NCBI GenBank assembly: GCA_963734025.1
Contig: CAVTFR010000019.1
Coordinates: 3,371-67,370, forward strand
Length of the DNA: 64,000 nt
From: JACVRW01 sp963734025
GTDB taxonomy: Bacteria; Actinomycetota; Thermoleophilia; Solirubrobacterales; Thermoleophilaceae
Direction: 5' to 3'
Shown one piece after another: positions 10,182 through 17,285 of the stretch. The notes below the pieces were generated by a model. The model saw only the letters and a program-made list of their open reading frames with translations. It searched no databases and was not told the origin of the DNA. Both the position numbers and the translations under genes were made by a program. The number at the start of each line of letters is the position of its first letter. Position 1 is the first letter of the stretch.

Positions 10182-10444
10182 GCGAGCGTCACCCGCCACC
10201 GCCTGCTCTGGCCGTGATCGTCCTGCGGAACATCGGTCTTAACTCGCTTGTTGCTTGATCCAGGCGGTCGGCTGGCGGCAACGACCAGGTTCCCCTGGTC
10301 GCTCCCGTCAATCAGCCGACAAAGATGAGACCCCCGCCACCGTCCGAGACGGAACCTCCGTTAGAGGGCGGCGCGGTGGGTGTCCGTAGGCTTCAATCAG
10401 GGGGTTGCCACAAGTCGTAGGACGCGTACGAGGAGCGAAGAGCC

Positions 10445-10924
10445 GTGAGCGAGCAGACGCCAGCCATCGATTTCAAGAACCTGCCCACCCCTAGCGAGGG
10501 CTTCCTCGTCACCCACTTCATCACGGTGCGAAGCGTTGCTCGGGCTCGCGCCTTCTACTCCGATGTCCTTGGCGGCCAGGTCGTGCTGGAGGAGAACCCG
10601 TGCATGGTCAAGCTCTCCAACTCGTGGCTGATCATGAACCCAGGCGGTGGGCCCACCCCCGACAAGCCCGACATTTCGGTCGTCAACCACGAGCCCGGCA
10701 ACACGGTCTCCAGCTTCCTGAACCTGCGGGTCGCCGATATTCAGGAGTGCTATGAGCAGTGGAGCGCAAGAGGGGCCGAGTTCGTGACGCCGCCGATCGA
10801 TCGCGGCGCTGAGATCCGCTGCTACATGCGCGACCCCGACGGCTACCTGATCGAAGTCGGCCAGGCCACCGGACTGCTCGAGGGCAGGCTCGCCAAGAAG
10901 CGACCCGAAGACCTACCGGGCTAA
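10445..10924 (+). CDS. VOC-superfamily protein
   Basis: A 159-aa protein. GAGGAG lies about 9 bases before the GTG start. The fold signs are LVTHFITVRSVARARAFYSDVLGG, the strand VVLEENPCMVKLSNSWLIMNPGG, then SFLNLRVADIQECYEQWSARGAEF and the closing IRCYMRDPDGYLIEVGQATG with the usual late Glu metal ligand. It is glyoxalase- or dioxygenase-like and a specific reaction cannot be read. A strong hairpin lies immediately after the stop. Confidence 0.8.
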   Translation: MSEQTPAIDFKNLPTPSEGFLVTHFITVRSVARARAFYSDVLGGQVVLEENPCMVKLSNSWLIMNPGGGPTPDKPDISVVNHEPGNTVSSFLNLRVADIQECYEQWSARGAEFVTPPIDRGAEIRCYMRDPDGYLIEVGQATGLLEGRLAKKRPEDLPG

Positions 10925-10928
10925 AAAG

Positions 10929-10956
10929 GCAAGCGGGTCTCGCTCGGTCCGCTTGC
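10929..10956 (-). terminator. Intrinsic terminator for the minus-strand membrane gene (bidirectional hairpin)
   Basis: GCAAGCGG and CCGCTTGC pair perfectly (8 bp, 12-base loop). On the minus strand the stem is followed by CTTTTTAG, a true U tract, so it should end transcripts of the membrane-protein gene upstream. It also closes the plus-strand VOC gene. Confidence 0.7.
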
Positions 10957-11071
10957 GCGGCGGTGAGCTTGTGGGCAGTCACGACACCACCGGGACCCGG
11001 AGCGGCGGCATCGGAAGCGACGGGCGAACGGTCGGCGGCACTTGCGGTTGCGTCCGGACGGTAGACGAAGG

Positions 11072-11823
11072 TCAGAGCCCGGCCCGGCCCACCGGGGCCA
11101 CGTGCTCTGCTTCGCCGTCTTGGTCTGCCCTGAGCGGTGCCGCCACCGCGCGCTCCCAGGCGGATCGCTGGTCGCGCATCAATGCGCACAGCGCAGCCAC
11201 GGCTACCAGGCCGCCCGTAACAAGCGCGGCCGCCAGCGAGTGGTCAAAGGCGACGGCGGTGAGCAGTCCGACGGACGAGCCGGCGAGCAAGGCCGTAATC
11301 ACCGCGATCATTCCCCCGACGGTCCTCGAGAGCCCGAGCCAGTCGCGGTACCCCCCGGGCCAGCGCCCGTCCCATAGCCCCTGGACCCGGAGCCGCGCTT
11401 CAGGAGGGACGCTGAGCAGATAGGGGGTGAGCTCCGGCGCCTGATCGAAGTAGTAGCCGCGCAGCAGCCGCTATGCGACGCGCGTATCCGTAATCCTCGG
11501 TTCCGGACTGCACGACCCGCTCGCAAGTCACCATCCCAATGAATGCGAGCGCGGGAAGGAGGATGAGTCCGAAGGCATAGAAGGCCGTGCCGACGTGGCT
11601 CGCCGTTGCCATCAATCCCAGGGCGACCAGGCCACCGGAGACGGCACCGAGAACATCGTCGCGCGGCCATTCGACTCCGCGACCGTGGCCGCCCGAGCGC
11701 CCTGGAGGGTGAAGTGCTCCGTGTCATGAACGCGACCGCCGCCTGGCGCGGATCCGGGCCGGGCCGATCGCCGTCCGTGCCCGGCACCACGCGCCTCGTG
11801 TCCAGTTCGCGAATCTCGACCAT
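11072..11823 (-). pseudogene. Four-helix membrane protein of unknown function, broken by frameshifts
   Basis: Frames join in this order: a charged start (MVEIRELDTRRVVPG) at 11823; HFTLQGARAATVAESNGRA; GGLVALGLMATASHVGTAF, then FGLILLPALAFIGMVTCERV; LLRGYYFDQAPELTPYLLS; and a final hairpin of two helices (MIAVITALLAGSSVGLLTA, LVTGGLVAVAALCALM). At least three indels (near 11735, 11655 and 11470) are needed. The pattern 'TLQGARAATVxESNGRAT...GTAFYAF' belongs to a family of actinobacterial integral membrane proteins of unknown function, recalled by pattern. A terminator lies downstream on this strand. Confidence 0.6.
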
Positions 11824-12134
11824 GGTCAGCCAGTGCCGACATGCAGGGTCCTGTACGGGAGCGGCCATGTCGTCGCCCTGCGGTCGACTCTCGGGCGTGC
11901 TTCGAGCGCTGTACGGCGGACCACGTTCCTACACCGGCTGTGGTACGGCGGTCGCCGGGCCGCGTCAGCGTAATCGCGTGGCGTCGAGGGTCAGGGTCGG
12001 GCGGCGCGCTCGCGGCCCATACGGTCACCGGCATCCGGAGCGGAGGCATCGGCAGTCCGGTGGGCCACCGTGGGCGGGACTACAGGCCGCCGCGGCGGGT
12101 GTGATCGGACGGTAGAGGAAGGTCTGTGTGTACC
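11824..12134. other. Intergenic stretch, nothing recognised
   Basis: About 310 bases of high-GC sequence between the broken membrane gene and the tandem duplication. Frames on both strands are Arg/Pro/Ser-rich and look like shadows. Confidence 0.35.
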
Positions 12135-12632
12135 GGTTGTCCCCTCGGCTCGAACGGGAACGGTGATGCGTTAGGGTGCGTCGACGATCTCTGCCGCGAC
12201 TTGTCATGTGGTTTTCCTGCGGTCGCCGGAGCTGGCAGAGGACTTTGAGCGCCTGATGGCGGGTGACGGAATAGTGCGCGGGTCGCTGGACACGGTGTCG
12301 AAGTGGCGCTTGACGGGGCCGCTGGACCGGCCCGGCAGTCAACGAAGTGCTTTGCCTGTGTGGAAATCGTGAATGGTTGTCCCCTCGGCTCGAACGGGGC
12401 ACGGGGGTGCGTTAGGGTGCGTCGACGACCTCTGCCGCGACCCTTGTCATGTGGTTTTCCCTGCGCTCGCCGGAGCTGGCAGAGGACTTTGAGCGCCTGA
12501 TGGCGGGTGATCGGGACATAGTCCGCGGGTCGCTGGACACGGTGTCGGAGTGGCGCCTGACGCGGCCGCTGGACCTGCCCGGACAGTCAACCGAAGCTGC
12601 CGATTACGTCCTGATCGTGGAAATCGTCGAAA
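12135..12632 (+). repeat. Tandem duplication of about 240-250 bases (promoter plus gene start)
   Basis: Copy 1 (about 12135-12374) and copy 2 (12375 to about 12632) both begin GGTTGTCCCCTCGGCTCGAACGGG, share GCGTTAGGGTGCGTCGACGA, and continue into the same coding sequence up to GTGGAAATCGT. Copy 2 is intact; copy 1 carries several small deletions. The unit includes the likely promoter and the first half of a small gene. Confidence 0.85.
12206..12374 (+). pseudogene. Decayed duplicate of the small Dabb/EthD-like gene
   Basis: Starts ATGTGGTTTTCC like the intact copy, but loses one base at once (TCCTGCGG against TCCCTGCGC). Further small deletions follow in the GGGTGACGGAATAGTG region and at the 3' end. 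The frame is lost after four residues, so no protein is expected. It ends where copy 2 of the repeat begins. Confidence 0.75.
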
Positions 12633-12739
12633 TCCAGCGCTGGCAGGAACAGGCGGCCGAGCGGGTCGAGCGCCTGGCGGAGGACCTGGGGCATCTGGTC
12701 TCGAGTCGGGGGATGCTCGTCGTGGGGCACGTCCTTTGA
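12449..12739 (+). CDS. Small Dabb/EthD-like barrel protein
   Basis: A 96-aa protein: MWFSLRSPELAEDFERLMAG, then RGSLDTVSEWRLTRPL, DYVLIVEIVEIQRWQEQA, and a closing strand SSRGMLVVGHVL. The strand-helix-strand layout and length fit ferredoxin-like dimeric barrels. I infer a small cytoplasmic dimer and cannot name a reaction. A decayed tandem copy lies just upstream. There is no clear Shine-Dalgarno sequence; the duplicated GTTAGGGT upstream may be the promoter. Confidence 0.6.
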   Translation: MWFSLRSPELAEDFERLMAGDRDIVRGSLDTVSEWRLTRPLDLPGQSTEAADYVLIVEIVEIQRWQEQAAERVERLAEDLGHLVSSRGMLVVGHVL

Positions 12740-12824
12740 TCGCCAAGACCTCCAAGGGCCGCTAAGCGACCCCGGGAGCCGCGGGTCGGGCGGTGCGCCC
12801 GGTCGGTAGACAAATCCGAAGTGG

Positions 12825-13340
12825 TCACCACACGAGCGTCGAGGGCGTGGGCGCGGAGCGGTTGCCGGCCTGGTCCACCGCACGGACAGCCGAGGGGAAC
12901 AGGCCGCGGAAAGTGGTCCTGGAGACGGCGTAGCGAAGCGTGAACAGGTCGCCCCCGAACTCCTGCAAGATGTCGTAGACAGGCGCGGGATCGAGATCAT
13001 CGGTCGAGGGATCCCACGTCGTGATGAAGTCGTAGAGCACCATGTCCTCCGTGACCAGGACGTTCTGCGGCGCCGTCGGCGCGGTCTGGTCGGAGCCCCT
13101 GGGCGCCACCGCCACGGTCACGGGTTGCTCGCCGGCGAGAGGTCTCCGCTCACGTGCCTCGCCCTGACCGTGAAGACGTGGGTGCCGGGCGCCAGTCGCT
13201 GCATCGTCACCGACAGCCCACCCAACGCCTCGCCGCGCCCGCCGTCGTAGACGTGGTAGCGGTAGGCGTTCGGCATGTTCGACGACCCGTTCCACGCCAG
13301 GCTCACGCTGCCGCTGAAAGCGCAACCTAGGGGCGCACCG
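12825..13340 (-). pseudogene. Fibronectin type III-like protein fragment (truncated, frameshifted)
   Basis: Two frames join near 13120: FSGSVSLAWNGSSNMPNAYRY, then HVFTVRARHVSGDLSPASNP, followed by VTVAVAPRGSDQTAPTAPQN, ITTWDPSTDDLDPAPVYDIL and FPSAVRAVDQAGNRSAPTPS. These are two consecutive fibronectin III-like beta sandwiches, typical of secreted actinobacterial proteins. No signal peptide or start is found; the upstream end meets the plus-strand gene at 13374. It is probably the C-terminal remnant of a larger surface protein. Confidence 0.6.
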
Positions 13341-13373
13341 CCTGGGCCGTGCGGCCCCCGACCCGAAAGAAGA

Positions 13374-13583
13374 ATGACCATGCGAAAGGTCATCGGAACC
13401 ATTGGAGCGACGCTGGCGGTGGTGGCAGCCATGGGGACCCCTGCGACATCCCTCAGCGCCGGCGGGATCAACCACGTGTTCGGCGATGGCTCGGTGCGGT
13501 TCATCAGCGACGCGACTCAGTCGGTTCAGATCTTGCGAGCCCTCCCCACTTACTCGGGCGGCGAGGTGCACTCCTTGGACTGA
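13374..13583 (+). CDS. Short exported protein with an H-X9-DG-like (DUF1559 C-terminal) motif
   Basis: A 69-aa protein with a signal peptide (MTMRKVIGTIGATLAVVAAM). The rest is GGINHVFGDGSVRFISD followed by LRALPTYSGGEVHSLD. This closely resembles the extreme C-terminus of DUF1559 prepilin-type proteins of Planctomycetes (HPGGVNVLFADGSVRFIS...LRALATRAGGEV). In the H-X9-DG signature the His position is Ser here. The pilin-like N-helix and body are absent, so signal and motif are fused directly. The start may be 13374 or the second ATG at 13380. Function unknown; it is either a mini-protein or a deletion relic. Confidence 0.6.
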   Translation: MTMRKVIGTIGATLAVVAAMGTPATSLSAGGINHVFGDGSVRFISDATQSVQILRALPTYSGGEVHSLD

Positions 13584-13665
13584 TTGGCGGGAACACCTGG
13601 TTCGCAAAGCTGCTCGTCGCGCAGAGAGAGGAGAAGCAGGCGCAAGCGGCGGCCATACTGCGTAG

Positions 13666-14001
13666 ATGGCCGCGCCACTGATCGAGTTTCCCGCCGACGA
13701 TCCGAGTCGCGCCCACCGGTTCTGGCACGGAGTCCTCGGGGTCACGCTCGCGCCACGACCCGCCGCGGCCGGATCGGGCTGGGAGACGGATTCTGACGGC
13801 CTGCGCCTCGGAGTCCACGAGCGTGGGCCGGGGCCCGGCGACACCGCCTCCCTGCCCTACTTCACCGTCGCCGACCTGCCCACGACACTCGAGCGCGTCA
13901 CCGAGCTCGGCGGCTCGATCATCCACCCCGGCGATCGGTGGGCGGTGTGCCGGGACTCCGAGGGCAACCCGTTCGCGCTGGCCGCCGCACCCGGTAAGTA
14001 G
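13666..14001 (+). CDS. VOC-superfamily protein
   Basis: A 111-aa glyoxalase-like protein: IEFPADDPSRAHRFWHGVLG, a short beta region (WETDSDGLRLGVHERG), SLPYFTVADLPTTLERVTEL, and WAVCRDSEGNPFALAAAPGK. The loop lengths and the terminal DSEGNPF motif (usual Glu ligand replaced in part) fit a single VOC module. ATG at 13666 has no strong ribosome binding site. Reaction unknown; it is the third VOC gene of the window. Confidence 0.75.
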   Translation: MAAPLIEFPADDPSRAHRFWHGVLGVTLAPRPAAAGSGWETDSDGLRLGVHERGPGPGDTASLPYFTVADLPTTLERVTELGGSIIHPGDRWAVCRDSEGNPFALAAAPGK

Positions 14002-14230
14002 CACCCGCGGTGCGCTCAGAGAATCAGTGAGCCTGGGGACGGTTGCTCGGGGGGCTCCATGAGCGCGAGTCCCCAGGCTCCTCAGCGGGCTGTCGATCGC
14101 GCAGCGATCTCTTCCCGCGACCACCAGCGTCCACCGAGGCGGACAAGCGGCGCGGGTGACCGCCCGCCGAACCCACGGCGGCGTGACCCGTGGCGCTCGG
14201 CGGGTGGCTTGCCCGGTCGGATGCGCGCAG

Positions 14231-16444
14231 TCACGAGTAGCCGCCCTCCTCGGCGGGGCGGCCCGGGGCGCTGCCGGTGCGCGCGCGGCCGGCCGGCTCC
14301 GGGCGTTGCCCGTCTTGGAGCTCGCCTTCGAGGGAGATCCTCGGTAGCACGCGGTCGAGCCATGCGGGCAGCGTCCACGCGCGGTCGCCGAGCAGCGTCA
14401 TCACCGCCGGGGCGACGACCATGCGGACCACCAGCACGTCGATCAGGATCGCGACGGCGAGGCCGAAGCCGATCGTCTTTACGACCACGTCGGGGTCGGT
14501 GACGAAACCGAGGAAGACGCTCGTCATGATCACGCCGGCCGCGAGGATGATCCTGCCCACGCGCGCCATCGCGCGCACCACGCTCTCCTGCGGCCCCACG
14601 CCGCGCATGTACTCCTCGCGGATGCGCGACTGCAGGAACACGTTGTAGTCCATCGACAGCCCGAACAGGATCGCGAACATGAACAGCGGGACGAAGGACA
14701 CGATTGGCACCTCACCGTCCACGCCCAGCAGGCTGGAGCCGACTCCCTCCTGGAAAACGAGCACCACGACGCCGTAAGCCGCGGCGATCGACAGCAGGTT
14801 GAACACCGCCGACACGAGCGGGACCCACAGCGAGCGGAACACGGCCATCAGGAGCAGCAAGCTGAGCCCGACGACCATGGCGATGAAGATCGGCAGCCTG
14901 TTGGCGATCTTGTCGGCCAGATCCTGGAGCGTCGCCGTTGCACCGCCGACGTAGACGTCCACCTTCGAGCCGCGCGTGGCGGCTGGGATGACGCCGGTGC
15001 GCAGCCGGTCGACGAGCTCGCTGGTGCGCTCGTCCTGGGGCGAGCTCTTCGGGATCACGTTCAGCACCGCCGCGTCCCCGGCCGGCGAGCGCTCGGCCGG
15101 GGACACGACGGCCACGTCGCGATCGGCCGCGACGGCGCGCTCGACCCGAGTCAGCGTGGACTGTCCGGAGCCGTCACTCGGGGTAGTGGCGGCTAGGACG
15201 AGCGGGCCGTTGAACCCGGGGCCGAAGCCCTCGGCGAGGCGGTCGTAGGCGACGCGGGTGGTGGAGCCCTGGCGGTCGTTGCCGTCGTCGGGCTGGCCGA
15301 GGCGCAGCGAGGCGAACGGCGTGGCGAGCAGCACGAGCAGGAGCCCGCCGGCGATCGTTGCGGCCACCGGCCGCCGCGTGACCAGCCCTGCCCAGCGCCC
15401 GAACCGCCGCGACGGCTCCACGTGCTCCGGCCGCTTGGGGCGCAGCCGGCGGGCAAAGGCACCCATGAGCGTGGGCAACACGGTCACCGCGCCCACGGCG
15501 ACCATGGCGATGATGATTGCCGAGCCGATCCCCATGCGGCCGACGAATGGGATGCCGGTGGCCAGCAGGCCGGTAATCGCCACGACGACGATCGCCCCGG
15601 CCGCGATCACGGAGGTGCCCGCGGTGGCGTTGGCGACACGCGCGGACTGGGCAACGCTATCGCCGGTCGCCAATTGCTCTCTGTAGCGCCCGACGATCAG
15701 CAGGGCGTAGTCGATGCCCGCTCCGAGCCCGAGCATCACGCCGAGCGTGGGGGCGAAGCTTGGGAAGTCCGCGAACGCGCTGCCGAACTGCAGCAGCAGC
15801 AGGCCGCCCCCCAGCGCAATCAGCGCCGAGATCAGTGTGAGCGCCATCGCCGCAACCGAGCGGAACACGAGCGTGAGCACGATCATCGCCACGGCCACGC
15901 CGATCAGCTCGCCGACCGGCGCCACGGCCTGCTCAGCCTGGTCGACGACCGCTCCGTTGCGCGAGACCTCTAGGCCCGCTCGCTCGCCGATCTCCGAGGC
16001 CTGCTCGAGCCGCCCACCCGGCTCCTCACCGAGCGCGGATGCGGTTTCGTCGTACTGGACCGGCACGTAGGCGATGCGCCCGTTCTCGGAGAGCTGGCCG
16101 CTGTCCCGCGGGAACGGGCTCGGCGCGCCTGTCACGTGCGGCTGGGCGCGAATCTCCTCGATCGTGCGCTCGACCGCGGCGCGCCGCTCGGGCTCGCGGA
16201 GCGTGCCCGACTCGACGGCGAACACGACGTTCGCGGTGTCGCCCGCCGCGCTGGGAAAGCGCTCGTCGAGCAGGTCTATCGCCGCTTGAGACTCCGTGCC
16301 GGGAGTCCTGAAGTCGTCGACGAAGGAGCCGCCGGCAACACTCGCCGCCAAGCCGATGGCGACCAGCACTACCGCGACGATCGCCAGTGAACGCTTCCAG
16401 TGCTCCGCCGCCCAGGCGGCCATGTTTCCGAGGAGAAGTGCCAT
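14231..16444 (-). CDS. MMPL-family RND-type transporter
   Basis: About 737 residues, with the MMPL layout of one helix, an exterior domain, five or six helices, then the same again. Visible signs are the N-terminal helix LAIVAVVLVAIGLAASVAGG, the porter domain with LDERFPSAAGDTANVVFAV, TLGVMLGLGAGIDYALLIVG (charged GxxxDY motif of helix 4), and the matching second half FGLSMDYNVFLQSRIREEY. These Asp residues carry the proton relay in the family. It is a cytoplasmic-membrane proton-driven exporter of lipids or drugs. A TetR repressor is divergent with two palindromic operators between; a start at 16444 is preferred over the longer 16480. Confidence 0.88.
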   Translation of the reverse strand: MALLLGNMAAWAAEHWKRSLAIVAVVLVAIGLAASVAGGSFVDDFRTPGTESQAAIDLLDERFPSAAGDTANVVFAVESGTLREPERRAAVERTIEEIRAQPHVTGAPSPFPRDSGQLSENGRIAYVPVQYDETASALGEEPGGRLEQASEIGERAGLEVSRNGAVVDQAEQAVAPVGELIGVAVAMIVLTLVFRSVAAMALTLISALIALGGGLLLLQFGSAFADFPSFAPTLGVMLGLGAGIDYALLIVGRYREQLATGDSVAQSARVANATAGTSVIAAGAIVVVAITGLLATGIPFVGRMGIGSAIIIAMVAVGAVTVLPTLMGAFARRLRPKRPEHVEPSRRFGRWAGLVTRRPVAATIAGGLLLVLLATPFASLRLGQPDDGNDRQGSTTRVAYDRLAEGFGPGFNGPLVLAATTPSDGSGQSTLTRVERAVAADRDVAVVSPAERSPAGDAAVLNVIPKSSPQDERTSELVDRLRTGVIPAATRGSKVDVYVGGATATLQDLADKIANRLPIFIAMVVGLSLLLLMAVFRSLWVPLVSAVFNLLSIAAAYGVVVLVFQEGVGSSLLGVDGEVPIVSFVPLFMFAILFGLSMDYNVFLQSRIREEYMRGVGPQESVVRAMARVGRIILAAGVIMTSVFLGFVTDPDVVVKTIGFGLAVAILIDVLVVRMVVAPAVMTLLGDRAWTLPAWLDRVLPRISLEGELQDGQRPEPAGRARTGSAPGRPAEEGGYS

Positions 16445-16474
16445 GCGGAGGAGGAAAGCACATCTGGTGTGTTT

Positions 16475-16535
16475 TTGCAATAACTGCAGATTTACTTAAC
16501 ATGCTGTATTGCAGCTTCTGCAAGTTCGCTACTAT
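16475..16535. promoter_or_regulatory. Two TetR operators and the TetR promoter
   Basis: Two 6-3-6 palindromes, TTGCAA-TAA-CTGCAG (16475-16489) and TTGCAG-CTT-CTGCAA (16509-16523), lie 34 bases apart between the divergent MMPL and TetR genes. TACTAT (16530-16535) is a good -10 with 6 bases to the GTG, and TTGCAG may act as -35. Binding would block both promoters. Confidence 0.7.
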
Positions 16536-16541
16536 TGACAC

Positions 16542-17156
16542 GTGGCCGAGGGACTCCGGGAACGCAAGAAGCAGCGCACGCGAGAGCAGATCATCGACGC
16601 CGCCATGGGCCTTTTCGCCGAGCGCGGCTACCAGGCGACGACCATCGCGGACATCGCGGAGGCCGCCGACGTCGCGCCGCGAACGTTCTTCTCGTACTTC
16701 CCGTCGAAGGAGGCGGTCGTCTTCCACGACGTCGACCGCACCATCGACGGGCTCGCAAGCATGCTTCGCGACCGCCTGCCCGGCGAGAGCGCCTTCGACG
16801 CCCTTCGGCGCTTCATCGATTCGAAGTTCGACGAATGGACGGCCGAGGGGGACGAGGCCCTCCTGCGCAAGCGGCTATGCCGCGAGGACGAGGGGCTGGC
16901 CAACTTCGAGGGCGGCATGATGGCCCGAATGCTGGAGCTGCTGGTCGAGGCGATCGCCGATGATCTCGACGAGCCGCCGGACGCGCTGCGCCCACGGCTC
17001 GTGGCCGCCGCGGCGGTGGCGGCACTGACCTCACTGGACACCTCCGGCGAGGGGGCCGACCACACCGCCCCGGTCAGCAAGACCGAAGCGCTCGCAGTGC
17101 TCGACGACGCCCTGGTGTTCCTGCGCGGCGGGCTGGACGCGCTTCAGGCCAAGTAG
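16542..17156 (+). CDS. TetR-family repressor, divergent from the MMPL transporter
   Basis: A 204-aa regulator. The N-terminal helix-turn-helix is RTREQIIDAAMGLFAERGYQ, then TTIADIAEAADVAPRTFFSYF. The C-terminal ligand-binding part is helical and family-variable. GTG at 16542 follows a -10 hexamer with 6 bases between, so the mRNA is probably leaderless. It most likely represses itself and the MMPL exporter by binding the two palindromes in the intergenic gap, with release by an exported substrate; that link is inference from layout. Confidence 0.88.
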   Translation: MAEGLRERKKQRTREQIIDAAMGLFAERGYQATTIADIAEAADVAPRTFFSYFPSKEAVVFHDVDRTIDGLASMLRDRLPGESAFDALRRFIDSKFDEWTAEGDEALLRKRLCREDEGLANFEGGMMARMLELLVEAIADDLDEPPDALRPRLVAAAAVAALTSLDTSGEGADHTAPVSKTEALAVLDDALVFLRGGLDALQAK

Positions 17157-17285
17157 CGCGGCCGGCACGAGCCGGCGCAGTGAACCGATCGGCCACCCGT
17201 CGCGAATACGACATCCACGAGACGGCGAGAAGAGGCATCCACCACCCCGCGAGCTCGCCGGCGTCGACCAGCGGCGATCAGCTCC

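Noticed and set aside
11606..12115. 169-codon plus-strand frame
   Set aside because: Arg/Gly-rich shadow of the broken membrane gene and its flank.
12135..12632. Insertion sequence or CRISPR-like repeat
   Set aside because: Only two copies, in tandem, carrying coding sequence; no transposase, no spacers.
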